From Paraburkholderia sprentiae WSM5005 (GTDB lineage: Bacteria > Pseudomonadota > Gammaproteobacteria > Burkholderiales > Burkholderiaceae): 64,000 nucleotides of DNA. Positions within the stretch are counted from its first letter, which is position 1; every line of letters starts with the position of its first letter. The notes beneath the pieces were generated by a model. The model searched no databases. It was not told where the DNA came from and was given only the letters and a program-made list of their open reading frames with translations. The stretch is from contig NZ_CP017562.2 in assembly GCF_001865575.2 (NCBI RefSeq), positions 868,001-932,000 on the forward strand, in the 5' to 3' direction. Below are positions 52,009 through 61,563 of the stretch, one piece after another. A program made the position numbers and the translations under genes.

Positions 52009-53004
52009 TCAATTGACCGTGGCGGGCGTGGTCGGCGTGCCGGGGGCGGCGGCCGGATTGTCGCGCGTGAGGTTGCACGAAAAGCTCCGCAGCAGTTCGA
52101 TCAGACGCAGCGCGGGCTCGGCGAGCGGCTCTTCCTTGCGCGTGAGAATGCCGAAACCCGCGAGGCTCTTGCCGATTTCGAGCGGCAGCGCGACCAGCAG
52201 GCCGCCGCGCACATGATCGCGCACGACCGACTCCGGCAGCATCGCGACCGCGTCGTAGTTCTCGAGCAACTGCAGCGTCGCGAAGATCGACGCGCATTCA
52301 GTCAGATTGACCGGGGTGGCGAGCCCCGCACGCGCAAGTTCTTCCTCGAACAGCACGCGCGCCGGACTCGTGACCGGCTGCGCAACCCACGGCCACGCGA
52401 CGAGTTCGCGCAACGTGATGCGCGTGCGCCGCGCGAGCGGATGCACGGCGCGCACCACGAGAAGCAGCGTTTCGCGCGCGAGCGGCTCGAAAGTGAAGTC
52501 GTTGTGTTGCAAAGGACTGGTAAGCCGGCCCAAGGCAAGGTCGACTTCGCGGCGATGCAGCAACTGCACGACCTGGTCGCTCGTTTCGCCGAGGATGCGC
52601 ACGTTGAGCAGCGGGCTTTCGGTCTTCAGCACGGCGACCGACATCGCCAGCAGATCGGGCGCGGCGCCCATGATCGCGCCGACGGTCAGCTGTCCGTGAC
52701 CGCCGCGGCGTTTGACGTCGAGGTCTTCGGCGAAGCGCGTCAGCTCGGCGAGGGCACGGCGCGCATAAGCGAGCGTGACGACGCCGAGCGGCGTCGGCGT
52801 CATGCCGCGCGCGTTGCGCTCGAACAGCAGGAAGCCGAACGCTTCCTCGATGTCGCCGAGCATGCGGCTCGCGCTCGGTTGCGCGACGTTGACGGCCTCG
52901 GCCGCCTGATGCAGGTTGCGGGTGTCGTCGAGCGCGACGAGCAGGGCGAGGTGCTTGAACTTGAGACGGTTGACGAGTGCGACGGCGGCTGAATGTTGGC
53001 TCAT
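52009..53004 (-). CDS. LysR-type transcriptional regulator of the rhamnose cluster
   Basis: A 331-residue LysR protein. The winged helix at residues 15-75 reads KHLALLVALDDTRNLHQAAE, AVNVAQPSASRMLGDIEEAF and FLLFERNARGMTPT. The rest is the effector domain of the GbpR/CbbR-like form. It is transcribed away from the mutarotase gene; 126 bases separate them, with the dyad at 53081-53096 between. Most known rhamnose systems use AraC- or DeoR-type regulators, so LysR control is less usual. The ATG at 53004 (MSQHSAAVALVNRL) is chosen by domain start. Confidence 0.88.
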   Translation of the reverse strand: MSQHSAAVALVNRLKFKHLALLVALDDTRNLHQAAEAVNVAQPSASRMLGDIEEAFGFLLFERNARGMTPTPLGVVTLAYARRALAELTRFAEDLDVKRRGGHGQLTVGAIMGAAPDLLAMSVAVLKTESPLLNVRILGETSDQVVQLLHRREVDLALGRLTSPLQHNDFTFEPLARETLLLVVRAVHPLARRTRITLRELVAWPWVAQPVTSPARVLFEEELARAGLATPVNLTECASIFATLQLLENYDAVAMLPESVVRDHVRGGLLVALPLEIGKSLAGFGILTRKEEPLAEPALRLIELLRSFSCNLTRDNPAAAPGTPTTPATVN

Positions 53005-53080
53005 GGTGCCAGTGTAGGGGCGCTGCGATTCGGTTTGTGGATCGCCCAATCCCAACAACGGATTGAGAGGCTATCGACGC

Positions 53081-53096
53081 AGGAATTATAGTTCCT
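53081..53096. promoter_or_regulatory. Dyad AGGAATTATAGTTCCT between lysR and rhaM
   Basis: AGGAA and TTCCT arms around six bases in the divergent promoter region, 34 bases before the mutarotase gene and 76 bases before the LysR gene start. A good candidate for the LysR binding site (such sites are interrupted dyads with a T-N11-A core). Confidence 0.5.
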
Positions 53097-53130
53097 TTGA
53101 AGGGCGCTACAGGACAGGAGACAGGCCGCA

Positions 53131-53448
53131 ATGGAGACAATTGCTTTCCGAATGGTGCTCAACCCCGGCATGCGCGAAGAATACGAACGGCGCCATGCGC
53201 AGGTCTGGCCCGAACTCGTTGACGCGTTGCACAACGCCGGCGTACGCGACTACCGGATTTTCTTCGATCCCGACACGCATCATCTTTTCGCTGTGCTCTC
53301 GCGCACCAGCGATCACACGATGGACCAGTTACCGCAACTCGACGTGATGCGCAAATGGTGGGATTACATGGCTGACATCATGCAGACGGCGCCGGACCAT
53401 ACCCCGCTGTCGCAGACGCTCGAACCGGTCTTTCATCTCAGTCATTGA
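53131..53448 (+). CDS. rhaM: L-rhamnose mutarotase
   Basis: A 105-residue dimeric enzyme that interconverts the alpha and beta anomers of L-rhamnose. It has the family text [40 protein letters not shown] and [12 protein letters not shown], with the catalytic His in [11 protein letters not shown] and the Trp pair. GACAGGAGACAGGCCGCA supplies the binding site. First gene of the catabolic-uptake operon rhaM-lactonase-rhaTPQS. Confidence 0.9.
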   Translation: METIAFRMVLNPGMREEYERRHAQVWPELVDALHNAGVRDYRIFFDPDTHHLFAVLSRTSDHTMDQLPQLDVMRKWWDYMADIMQTAPDHTPLSQTLEPVFHLSH

Positions 53449-53486
53449 GTCATGCCGAAACGCTTTCCACCCGAACAAGGTGCCGC

Positions 53487-54380
53487 ATGCAGGTTGTCGA
53501 TTCGCATATCCATCTGTGGGATCTGAAGACGCACCGCTATCCGTGGCTGGAGAACCCGGGCGTGTCGTTTGTCGGTGATGCGCGCGATCTGAAGCACGAC
53601 TACCAGCTCGACGATCTCCTCGGTGAAGCGGGCGACATCGACGTGCTGAAGCTCGTGCACGTCGAGGCGAATCACGATCCGGCCGATCCTGTCGAAGAGA
53701 CTCGCTGGTTGCAGTCGATTGCGGATGGCAACGCTTCGCGCGGCATGCCGAATGCGATCGTCGCGGCCGTGGATCTGTCCGCGCAGAACGCGCCCGCGTT
53801 GCTCGAAGCGCATGCATCGTTCGCGAATACGCGCGGTATCCGGCAGATTCTCAACGTGCACGACAACAAGCTGTTCGATTACGTCGGCCGTCATTACATG
53901 CGCGAGCCGCAGTGGCGCGAGCATTTCGCGTTGCTGCGCCGGTACCATCTGTCGTTCGATCTGCAACTCTATCCGTCGCAGATGGAAGAGGCGGCCGCGC
54001 TCGCGCGTGCGCATGCGGACACGCTGCTGATCCTCAATCATGCGGGGATGTTCGTCGATCGCAATAGCGTGGCCGGTTATCGGGCGTGGCGCGAAGGCAT
54101 GCGTTTGCTCGCGGCGTGTCCGAACGTCGCGGTGAAGATCAGCGGGCTCGCGATGTTCGATCATCACTGGAGCGTCGAAAGCCTGCGGCCGTATGTGCTC
54201 GAAACGATCGATACGTTCGGCGTCGAACGCGCGATGTTCGCGTCGAACTTTCCGGTCGACCGGCTGTTTGGTTCGTACACGGATGTGTGGCGCGCGTATG
54301 CGGCGATCGTCGCCGATGCGAGCGAGGCTGACAAAGACGCGCTGTTTCGGCGCAACGCGGAACGCTATTACCGAATCTGA
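53487..54380 (+). CDS. Amidohydrolase family, probable L-rhamnono-1,4-lactonase
   Basis: A 297-residue TIM-barrel hydrolase of the amidohydrolase-2 group. It opens with VVDSHIHLWDLKTHRYPWL, carrying the HxH pair that binds metal. Further signs are DVLKLVHVEANHDP, LILNHAGMFVD, NVAVKISGLAMFDH and MFASNFPVDRLFGSYTDVW. Members of this group hydrolyse sugar lactones. Between the rhamnose dehydrogenase and dehydratase steps, a rhamnonolactonase is needed, and this gene in the operon fits. The ATG at 53487 follows AAGGTG. Confidence 0.8.
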   Translation: MQVVDSHIHLWDLKTHRYPWLENPGVSFVGDARDLKHDYQLDDLLGEAGDIDVLKLVHVEANHDPADPVEETRWLQSIADGNASRGMPNAIVAAVDLSAQNAPALLEAHASFANTRGIRQILNVHDNKLFDYVGRHYMREPQWREHFALLRRYHLSFDLQLYPSQMEEAAALARAHADTLLILNHAGMFVDRNSVAGYRAWREGMRLLAACPNVAVKISGLAMFDHHWSVESLRPYVLETIDTFGVERAMFASNFPVDRLFGSYTDVWRAYAAIVADASEADKDALFRRNAERYYRI

Positions 54381-54434
54381 CGCCGCGCGCGCACGGACCA
54401 GGAACCATAGAAGCAACCGTTCAGGAGACACGCA

Positions 54435-55964
54435 GTGCAGCCATCCCCTTCCGCGGTGCCGCGACTCGAGTTGCGGCACGCGAGCAAATCCTTCGGCCGG
54501 GTGCGCGCGCTGTCCGACGGCGACCTCGTGCTGTGGCCAGGCGAGGTGCATGCGCTGCTCGGCGAGAACGGCGCGGGCAAATCGACGCTCGTGAAAATTC
54601 TCGCGGGCGTGCATCAACCCGATGCCGGCGAGCTTCTGATGAACGGCGAGCCGCGCCGCTTCGCGACGCCGGCCGAAGCACGCGACGCCGGGCTCGCGGT
54701 CATCTATCAGGAGCCGACGCTGTTCTTCGATCTGTCCATCGCGGAGAACATCTTCATGGGCCGGCAGCCGGTCGACCGCTTCGGCCGCATCCAGTACGAC
54801 GCAATGCATCGCGAAGTGGACGGATTGCTGGCGTCGCTCGGCGTCGAGCTGCGCGCGGATCAACTGGTGCGCGGTCTGTCGATCGCGGATCAGCAGGTGA
54901 TTGAAATCGCGAAGGCGTTGTCGCTGAGCGCGAGCGTGCTGATCATGGATGAACCGACGGCCGCGTTGTCGCTGCCCGAAGTCGAGCGGCTCTTCGCCAT
55001 CGTGCGCAAGCTGCGCGAACGGGATGTTGCGATTCTCTTCATCACGCACCGCCTCGACGAGGTGTTCGCGCTGACGCAGCGCGTGACGATCATGCGAGAT
55101 GGCGCCAAAGTCTTCGACGCACTGACCGCCGATCTGAGCACCGACGCGATCGTCGCAAAGATGGTCGGCCGCGATCTGGAAACCTTCTATCCGAAGGCCG
55201 ATTGCACGCCCGGCGACGTGCGCCTGTCGGTGCGCGGCTTGACGCGCATCGGCGTGTTCAAGGACGTGTCGTTCGAGGTGCGCGCGGGCGAGATCGTCGC
55301 GCTCGCGGGGCTCGTCGGCGCGGGACGCAGCGAAGTCGCGCGTGCGATCTTCGGCATCGATCCGCTCGACTCGGGCGAAGTATGGCTGGCCGGCAAGCGG
55401 CTCGACACCGGCCAGCCCGCGGCCGCGGTGCGCGCCGGGCTCGCGCTCGTGCCGGAAGACCGTCGCCAGCAAGGGCTCGCGCTCGAACTGAGCATCGCGC
55501 GCAATGCGTCGATGACGGTGCTCGGCCGGCTCGTGCGGCATGGCCTCATTTCGACGCGCAGCGAAACGCAGCTCGCCAACAAGTGGGGCACGCGTCTGCG
55601 CCTGAAGGCGGGCGACCCGAGCGCGCCGGTCGGCACGCTGTCGGGCGGCAACCAGCAGAAGGTGGTGCTCGGCAAGTGGCTCGCGACCGGCCCGAAAGTG
55701 CTGATCATCGACGAACCGACCCGCGGCATCGACGTTGGCGCGAAAGCCGAGGTGTATGGCGCGCTGGCCGAACTGGTGCGCGAGGGCATGGCCGTGCTGA
55801 TGATTTCGAGCGAATTGCCCGAAGTGCTCGGCATGGCCGATCGCGTACTCGTGATGCATGAAGGTCGCATCAGCGCGGAGATCGCGCGCGCCGACGCGAA
55901 CGAGGAGCGCGTGATGGGTGCCGCGCTCGGTCAGGGACTTTCACCCATGGGACGTGCAGCATGA
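54435..55964 (+). CDS. rhaT: Rhamnose ABC transporter ATPase
   Basis: A 509-residue protein with two ATPase domains, as in all carbohydrate uptake (CUT2) importers. Domain 1 has GENGAGKST (about residue 43), [18 protein letters not shown] and [11 protein letters not shown]. Domain 2 has a degenerate Walker A ([15 protein letters not shown]), [19 protein letters not shown] (about 401) and [21 protein letters not shown] start with AGGAGACACGCA before it. Its end overlaps the first permease gene by four bases. Confidence 0.92.
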   Translation: MQPSPSAVPRLELRHASKSFGRVRALSDGDLVLWPGEVHALLGENGAGKSTLVKILAGVHQPDAGELLMNGEPRRFATPAEARDAGLAVIYQEPTLFFDLSIAENIFMGRQPVDRFGRIQYDAMHREVDGLLASLGVELRADQLVRGLSIADQQVIEIAKALSLSASVLIMDEPTAALSLPEVERLFAIVRKLRERDVAILFITHRLDEVFALTQRVTIMRDGAKVFDALTADLSTDAIVAKMVGRDLETFYPKADCTPGDVRLSVRGLTRIGVFKDVSFEVRAGEIVALAGLVGAGRSEVARAIFGIDPLDSGEVWLAGKRLDTGQPAAAVRAGLALVPEDRRQQGLALELSIARNASMTVLGRLVRHGLISTRSETQLANKWGTRLRLKAGDPSAPVGTLSGGNQQKVVLGKWLATGPKVLIIDEPTRGIDVGAKAEVYGALAELVREGMAVLMISSELPEVLGMADRVLVMHEGRISAEIARADANEERVMGAALGQGLSPMGRAA

Positions 55965-57016
55965 TGCGCCATTCGACTCATCCCGCGCCGGTGCGGCAGT
56001 CGCTGCCGAAGCGTTCCGCCGCTTCGCCGGGCAGTCTCGTCGCGAGCGTCGCGAAGAGCCGCGAGACCACGTTGTTCGTCGTGCTGATCCTGCTGATCGT
56101 GGGGACCGGGCTCGCGAAGCCGCAGTTCCTGAATCTGCAAAACCTGCGCGACGTGCTGCTGAACGTATCGATCATCGGTCTGCTGACGGCCGGCATGACC
56201 GTCGTGATCCTGATGCGGCATATCGATCTGTCGGTCGGCTCGACGGTGGGTGTCAGCGCATACGCGGTGGGGAGTCTGTACGTCGCGTTTCCGCATCTGC
56301 CGGTGCTCGTCGCGCTGGCCGCGGGGCTTGCGATCGGGCTCGTCGCGGGCGGCATCAATGCGGTGCTCGTCGCGGTGGGCCGCGTGCCGTCGCTGGTCGC
56401 GACGCTGTCGACGCTGTATATCTTTCGTGGCGCCGATTACGCATGGGTGCACGGCGGCCAGATCAACGCGACCAGTTTGCCCGACGCGTATTCGCGGCTC
56501 GCGACCGGCACGCTGTTCGGCATCCCGACGCTCGCGCTGATCGCGGTCGTCGTGCTGGCCGGTCTGTCGGTGTATCTGAAGCAGTTTCGCGGCGGTCGCG
56601 AGCATTACGCGATCGGCTCGAATCCGGAGGCGGCGCGGCTCGCGGGCGTGAACGTCGAGCGGCGCGTGATGTCGGGCTTTCTGCTGTCCGGCGCGATTGC
56701 GGGCTTTGCGGGTGCATTGTGGCTCGCGCGCTTCGGCACCGTCGACGCGAGCACGGCGAAGGGCATCGAATTGCAGGTCGTCGCGGCCGCGGTGGTCGGC
56801 AGTGTCGCGATCACGGGCGGCGTCGGCACGATCCTCGGCGCGACGCTCGGTGCCCTCGTGCTCGGCGTGATCAGCATCGCGCTCGTCGTGCTGCACGTGT
56901 CGCCGTTCTGGGAGCAGGCGATCCAGGGGGCACTGATCGTTGCCGCGATCGCCGCCGATACGCTGCTGGCCCGCTCCGTCGCCAAACGCATGATGAGGAA
57001 ACGCGATCATGGCTAA
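55961..57016 (+). CDS. rhaP: Rhamnose ABC transporter permease 1
   Basis: A 351-residue inner-membrane protein with about ten helices, CUT2 (RbsC-like) type. Landmarks are [39 protein letters not shown] [20 protein letters not shown] and [20 protein letters not shown]. The start overlaps the ATPase stop and the end overlaps the second permease start by eight bases, so all are translationally coupled. The order matches rhaT-rhaP-rhaQ of known rhamnose importers. Confidence 0.9.
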   Translation: MMRHSTHPAPVRQSLPKRSAASPGSLVASVAKSRETTLFVVLILLIVGTGLAKPQFLNLQNLRDVLLNVSIIGLLTAGMTVVILMRHIDLSVGSTVGVSAYAVGSLYVAFPHLPVLVALAAGLAIGLVAGGINAVLVAVGRVPSLVATLSTLYIFRGADYAWVHGGQINATSLPDAYSRLATGTLFGIPTLALIAVVVLAGLSVYLKQFRGGREHYAIGSNPEAARLAGVNVERRVMSGFLLSGAIAGFAGALWLARFGTVDASTAKGIELQVVAAAVVGSVAITGGVGTILGATLGALVLGVISIALVVLHVSPFWEQAIQGALIVAAIAADTLLARSVAKRMMRKRDHG

Positions 57017-58040
57017 ACCCGATTCCGCGCTGCTCACGCGCAAACGCGAAACGCCGCTGCAATGGGAGGTGTTGCTGGTGATCGTGCTGATCGCGTCGCT
57101 TGGGTTGGGGCGTGGGTTGTCGCCGGTGTTTCTGAGCGGCGCGAACCTGAGCAATGTGCTCGCCGATCTGACCGAGATCGCGCTGATGGCACTGCCGATG
57201 ACGCTGATCATCGTCGCGGCCGAAATCGATCTGTCGGTCGCCTCGGTGCTGGGCGCATCGAGTGCATTGATGGGCGTGCTGTGGCACATGGGCCTGCCGA
57301 TGCCGGTCGTGATCGTTCTGGTGCTGGTCGCAGGCGCCCTGGCGGGTTTGCTGAACGGACTCGTGATCGTCAAGCTGAACCTGCCGTCGCTCGCGGTCAC
57401 GATCGGCACGCTCGCGCTGTTTCGCGGTCTCGCGTACGTGCTGCTCGGCGATCAGGCGGTCGCGGATTTTCCGGCTGCTTATACGGCGTTCGGCATGAAC
57501 ACGCTCGGGCCCACGTTCATTCCATTGCCGTTCGTCATCGTGATCGTCGCCGCGGTGCTGTTCACCGTGTTGCTGCAAGCCACCGCGTTCGGCCGCAGCC
57601 TGTATGCGATCGGCGCGAATCCGACCGCCGCCGCGTTCTCCGGTATCGAGGTCGCGAAGATCCGCCTGCGCCTGTTCGTGCTGTCGGGGCTCGTCAGCGC
57701 GCTCGCCGGCATCGTCTATACGCTGCGTTTCACGAGTGCGCGCGGCGATAACGGCGAAGGCTTCGAGTTGTCGGTGATCGCGGCGGTGCTGTTCGGCGGC
57801 GTCAGCATTTTCGGCGGACGCGGCTCGATGGTCGGCGTGCTGTTGTCGCTGTTGATCATCGGCGTGCTGAAGAACGCGTTGACGCTCGACGACGTATCGA
57901 GCGAAACGCTGACCATCGTGACCGGCGTGCTGCTGCTCGCGTCGGTGCTGATTCCGAACCTCGTCGCGCGCTGGCGGGCGGCGCGCGACCGGCGTTTCAT
58001 CGCGAAGTCCGCCGCCGCGTCTTCTTCATCCGCAACCTAG
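57009..58040 (+). CDS. rhaQ: Rhamnose ABC transporter permease 2
   Basis: A 343-residue CUT2 permease, paralogous to the preceding one. Landmarks are MTLIIVAAEIDLSVASVLGA, LYAIGANPTAAAFSGIEVAK and AAVLFGGVSIFGGRGSMVG. Two different permeases form a heterodimer in the rhamnose importer, unlike the homodimer in ribose systems. The end at 58040 is followed by 39 bases and the binding protein with AGGAGACACTTC. Confidence 0.9.
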   Translation: MAKPDSALLTRKRETPLQWEVLLVIVLIASLGLGRGLSPVFLSGANLSNVLADLTEIALMALPMTLIIVAAEIDLSVASVLGASSALMGVLWHMGLPMPVVIVLVLVAGALAGLLNGLVIVKLNLPSLAVTIGTLALFRGLAYVLLGDQAVADFPAAYTAFGMNTLGPTFIPLPFVIVIVAAVLFTVLLQATAFGRSLYAIGANPTAAAFSGIEVAKIRLRLFVLSGLVSALAGIVYTLRFTSARGDNGEGFELSVIAAVLFGGVSIFGGRGSMVGVLLSLLIIGVLKNALTLDDVSSETLTIVTGVLLLASVLIPNLVARWRAARDRRFIAKSAAASSSSAT

Positions 58041-58079
58041 CTTTCCCTCTCTGTCCAACAACAACGCAGGAGACACTTC

Positions 58080-59090
58080 ATGATCAAACCTCTACGTCAC
58101 ACCGGCATGGCCGCGCTCTGCGCCGCGTTGCTCGCGATCAGCTGCGCCGGCGCGTTCGCCGCGGACCTGAAAAGCGGGCTGAAGATCGCGTTCGTGCCCA
58201 AGCAGATCAACAACCCGTACGAAGTGATCGCCGACGACGGCGGCCTCGCCGCGATCAAGGAATTCGGCGGCGTGGGCAAGGCGGTCGGGCCGTCCGATGC
58301 GGGCGCGTCGTCGCAGGTGTCGTACATCAACACGCTGATCACCCAGCGCCAGGACGCGATCGTGATTGCCGCGAACGATGCAAACGCGGTCGTGCCGTAT
58401 CTGAAGAAGGCGATGGGCCAGGGCATCAAGGTCGTCACGTTCGACTCGGATACCGCGCCCGAAGGCCGCCAGCTGTTCGTCAATCAGGCGAACGCGGAGG
58501 GCATCGGCCGCGGCCAGGTGCAGCTGGTGGCGAAGCTGATGGGCGGCGAGGGCGAGTTCGCGATCCTGTCGGCGACGCCGAACGCGACGAACCAGAATAC
58601 GTGGATCAAGTGGATGCAGGAGGAACTGAAGAAACCGGAGTACTCAAAGATCAAGCTCGTCAAGATTGCGTACGGCAACGACGACGATCAGAAGTCGTTC
58701 GTCGAAACGCAGGGCTTGCTGCAGGCGTATCCGAACCTGAAGGCGATCGTCGCGCCGACGACGGTCGGCATCGCGGCGGCGGCGCGCTACATCTCGTCGT
58801 CGTCGAGCAAGGGCAAGGTGGCGGTGACGGGCCTCGGCACCCCCAACCAGATGCGCGCGTTCGTGAAGAACGGCACCGTGACCGCGTTCCAGTTGTGGGA
58901 TCCGAACGAGCTGGGCTATCTCGCCGCGTACGCGGCGGCGTCGCTCGCATCGGGCAAGATCACGGGTAAGGAGGGCGAAACGTTCGAGGCCGGCAAGCTC
59001 GGCAAGCGCACGATCGGCGCGCAAGGCGAAATCATTCTCGGACCGCCGACCACCTTCGATGCGAGCAACATCGACAAGTACAACTTCTAG
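58080..59090 (+). CDS. rhaS: Rhamnose-binding periplasmic protein
   Basis: A 336-residue binding protein with a signal peptide ending at AGAFA (about residue 28). The sugar-binding fold is seen in KIAFVPKQINNPYEVIADDG, AIVIAANDANAVVPYLKKAM, VVTFDSDTAPEGRQLFVNQA and AIVAPTTVGIAAAARYI. The ending LGPPTTFDASNIDKYNF matches rhamnose-binding proteins. Last gene of the operon; convergent with nasS and 96 bases from it, with no clear intrinsic terminator. Confidence 0.92.
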   Translation: MIKPLRHTGMAALCAALLAISCAGAFAADLKSGLKIAFVPKQINNPYEVIADDGGLAAIKEFGGVGKAVGPSDAGASSQVSYINTLITQRQDAIVIAANDANAVVPYLKKAMGQGIKVVTFDSDTAPEGRQLFVNQANAEGIGRGQVQLVAKLMGGEGEFAILSATPNATNQNTWIKWMQEELKKPEYSKIKLVKIAYGNDDDQKSFVETQGLLQAYPNLKAIVAPTTVGIAAAARYISSSSSKGKVAVTGLGTPNQMRAFVKNGTVTAFQLWDPNELGYLAAYAAASLASGKITGKEGETFEAGKLGKRTIGAQGEIILGPPTTFDASNIDKYNF

Positions 59091-59186
59091 GCCGAGCTTG
59101 AGCCGCAACGCCGGCTGTCCGCATCGGCGCCGTTGGCGGCGCGCGGGCAGTCAGCGCATCATCGTGAGCTTTCGCGTGCGATTCGC

Positions 59187-60350
59187 TTAGCGGCGGATCG
59201 CAAAACGCCGCGCATACGCGTCGGATGGAGAACCGCTTCCCCACATTTCCCCATCGATCAATGCCCGCGTCACCTCCTCGCCGGGCACCGCCACGTTCAC
59301 GCGCGCGGCAGCCTCGCGATATAGCTGCGTCTGGTTGATGCGCGCGGCGATCGCTTCGTAATCGTTGCGCGCGTCGATGATCCCCCAGCGCTCGAACTGC
59401 GTGAGAAACCACGCGCCTTCGAATGGATGCGGATAGTTGACCGCGCCGTCGTCGAAGAAACGCATCGGCAGGCGACGCGGGTTCGCCGGGTCGGCCTGGT
59501 CGCCAAGCCGGGGCGCGATCAGCGTCTCGTCGATGCCGATGTAATCGGGCCGCGCGAGCCAGCGCGCGATCTCGTCGCGATGCCCGGCGCCATCGAGCCA
59601 GCGGCACGCTTCGAGCAGCGTCTGCACGAGCGCGCGCGCCGTGCGCGGATGCGCGTCGACGAAATCGCGCCGGCAGGCGAGCACCTTCTCGGGATGCTCG
59701 GGCCATACCTCGCTGGTATAAGCGATCGTTTTCCCGACGCCGTGCGCCTCGGCCATCGTATTCCACGGCTCGCCGACGCATAAGCCGTCGAGCCGGTCTT
59801 CGGCGAGCGCGGCGACCATCTGCGGCGGCGGGATCGCGACGCTGTCGACGTCGCGCAACGGATCGACGCCTTGCGCCGCGAGCCAGTAGTACAGCCACAT
59901 CGCGTGCGTGCCGGTCGGGAAGGTGTGCGCGAACACGGGCTTGCGACCGAGCGTCGCGAGCGCGTCGCGTAAGGTGCCGCCCGAGCTTGCCTGTTTCGCG
60001 AGCGCATCGGCGAGCCGATTCGAGAGCGTAATCGCCTGGCCGTTACGGTTCAGCACCATCAGCACGGCCATATCGGTGCGTGGACTGCCCAAGCCAAGTT
60101 GCACGCCGTAGACGAGACCGTAAAGCGTATGCGCGGCATCGAGATCGCCCGATAGCAGCTTGTCGCGCACGGCGGCCCACGATGGCTGGCGGCAAAGTTC
60201 GAGCGTCAGTCCGTGTGCGTGGCCGAACTCGAGCAGCTTCGCCGCGACGAGCGGCGCCGCGTCGGACAACGCGACGAAGCCGAGCCGCAGGTGGGTCTTT
60301 TCAGGCGGCTCCGCAGAGCCCGCCGCGGTGACGGAAGTGGCTGGATTCAT
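59187..60350 (-). CDS. nasS: Nitrate sensor NasS (CmpA/NrtA family)
   Basis: A 387-residue periplasmic-binding-protein-like protein without a signal peptide, so it is cytoplasmic. It reads LRLGFVALSDAAPLVAAKLL, PSWAAVRDKLLSGDLDAAHT, GLGSPRTDMAVLMVLNRNGQ, PVFAHTFPTGTHAMWLYYW, LDGLCVGEPWNTMA and EVWPEHPEKVLACRRDF, the usual wording of nitrate-binding NrtA/NasS. In NasS-NasT systems it binds NasT until nitrate is present. Its ATG is 8 bases behind the nasT stop, so the two form an operon. No nitrate assimilation genes are in the window. Confidence 0.88.
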   Translation of the reverse strand: MNPATSVTAAGSAEPPEKTHLRLGFVALSDAAPLVAAKLLEFGHAHGLTLELCRQPSWAAVRDKLLSGDLDAAHTLYGLVYGVQLGLGSPRTDMAVLMVLNRNGQAITLSNRLADALAKQASSGGTLRDALATLGRKPVFAHTFPTGTHAMWLYYWLAAQGVDPLRDVDSVAIPPPQMVAALAEDRLDGLCVGEPWNTMAEAHGVGKTIAYTSEVWPEHPEKVLACRRDFVDAHPRTARALVQTLLEACRWLDGAGHRDEIARWLARPDYIGIDETLIAPRLGDQADPANPRRLPMRFFDDGAVNYPHPFEGAWFLTQFERWGIIDARNDYEAIAARINQTQLYREAAARVNVAVPGEEVTRALIDGEMWGSGSPSDAYARRFAIRR

Positions 60351-60357
60351 GAGCGCG

Positions 60358-60933
60358 TCATTTGAGCGAGCCGGCCGCCGCGACGACCTCACGCGCGACC
60401 TCGGCGAGTTTGACGCCCTGGTTCATCGCGCGTTTGCGCAGACTCGCGTACGCGGCCGGCTCAGTGAGTTTCTGCTGATCCATCAGCAGGCGTTTCGCGC
60501 GATCGATCAGCTTGCGCTCGGCCAGTTCGTTTTCGGCCTGCGCGAGCCGCTCGCGCAATTGCGACTCCTGCGCGAAACGCGCGAGCGCGACTTCGAGAAT
60601 CGGCGCCAGTCGTTCGGACGCGAGGCCTTCGACCAGATAGGCGGTGACGCCCGCGTTGACCGCTTCGCGGATCAGTTGCTGGTTCGCGTCGTGGCTGAAC
60701 ATCAGCACGGGACGCGGCGCGGTCGCGTGCATCACGGCGAGCTGCTCGAGCGTATCGCGCGACGGCGACTCCGTATCGATGATGATGACGTCGGGCCGCT
60801 CGTCCTGCACCGAGCGATGCAGCGCCTGCGGCGTCGCGGTGCCGGCGAGCATCTCGCACCCTAGCTGGGCGAGCGCATCGCGCAGATCGCCAATGGGTTT
60901 GTCGGTGTCGGTAACAAGAAGAACACGCAGCAT
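60358..60933 (-). CDS. nasT: ANTAR-domain antitermination regulator NasT
   Basis: A 191-residue RNA-binding regulator. Residues 1-120 are a receiver-like domain (MLRVLLVTDTDKPIGDLRDA, DVIIIDTESPSRD, AGVTAYLVEGLASERLAPIL). The last 60 residues are the ANTAR domain with ERKLIDRAKRLLMDQQKLTE, AYASLRKRAMNQGVKLAEVA. NasT released from NasS binds paired hairpins in leaders of nitrate/nitrite assimilation genes and stops termination. A sigma-54 promoter lies 36 bases upstream, which ties it to nitrogen limitation. Confidence 0.9.
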   Translation of the reverse strand: MLRVLLVTDTDKPIGDLRDALAQLGCEMLAGTATPQALHRSVQDERPDVIIIDTESPSRDTLEQLAVMHATAPRPVLMFSHDANQQLIREAVNAGVTAYLVEGLASERLAPILEVALARFAQESQLRERLAQAENELAERKLIDRAKRLLMDQQKLTEPAAYASLRKRAMNQGVKLAEVAREVVAAAGSLK

Positions 60934-60968
60934 GGAGTCGGTGGAAGGGACAACTGACTACCTATCAA

Positions 60969-60983
60969 GCAATAGATATGCCA
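60969..60983 (-). promoter_or_regulatory. Sigma-54 promoter of nasTS
   Basis: On the minus strand the sequence is TGGCATATCTATTGC: the invariant GG of the -24 box and GC of the -12 box are exactly ten bases apart. The expected transcription start is about 60957, 24 bases before the nasT ATG. The bases also form the dyad ATAGAT-N5-ATCTAT (60972-60988). An NtrC-type activator would be required. Confidence 0.7.
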
Positions 60984-60988
60984 TCTAT

Positions 60989-61563
60989 GACGCGGCGCGG
61001 CTTGACGGGGGTCGTGAGACAGTGCGCGTGCGAATGGCGCGGACCGCTTGGGATTTTTGCGGGCGCTTGCTGCGATCGTCCACGCGAGAGGCAGCGCGGC
61101 TGCGCAGGTCGCGCTGCACCGGTGCGGGGCATGCAAGACTGCGGACGCCCGATGCACCGAAGCAGCGCATCGCGAGCGCCGCGACCGAAGCTTCAAAGCC
61201 AGCGCGAATCACGCGAGCTGTTCCGCCGATTAGCACGCGCCAATCATCGACGCAGCCATGCCGGCGAACTGCAGGCCGCGTTGACGGCGATGCACAAGCA
61301 TCTGTCGGAACCGGAGGAGCGGATGGTCAAGCAGGTGCGCAAAAGCGCGGCGGGGAGGATGTGAGGCGGTGTTTGCGGCTGTCGGGGCAAACGCCGATTT
61401 CGCGCGCTAACGCGGCGAAGCTGACGTGTCGGGCTGGACCACAAGCGGAGTCGGAAGGTATGGCGCGAGTCTGCAGGGTCTCGCGCTTGCGCATCTAGTT
61501 CGGGCGGGCGGCCGCGTCACCTGCACAACATCAAGGTACGCGGCGCGACGCCGTTACCGCTGC
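60989..61563. other. Region between nasT promoter and infA-like gene
   Basis: About 575 bp without a clear gene. A possible small open frame is listed separately at 61152-61364. Upstream of the sigma-54 promoter no full NtrC site (TGCACC-N5-GGTGCA) is visible; only the contracted TGCACCGGTGC at about 61115 recalls it. Confidence 0.4.
61152..61364 (+). CDS. Possible small hypothetical protein
   Basis: A 70-residue frame, very basic, with a helical C-terminal half (LQAALTAMHKHLSEPEERMV then KQVRKSAAGRM). It has no family I recognise, no good binding site before the ATG and could be chance in GC-rich DNA. The frame remains open upstream to 60978. Confidence 0.25.
   Translation: MHRSSASRAPRPKLQSQRESRELFRRLARANHRRSHAGELQAALTAMHKHLSEPEERMVKQVRKSAAGRM

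Noticed and set aside
53442..55859. Very long open frame (about 800 codons) on the minus strand
   Set aside because: It lies opposite the lactonase and rhaT genes, which have clear family motifs. Its translation is rich in Arg, His and Gln without any domain, as expected for an antisense frame in GC-rich DNA.
55931..57409. Minus-strand open frame of about 490 codons
   Set aside because: Opposite the two permease genes; composition is His/Arg/Asp-rich and no fold is visible.
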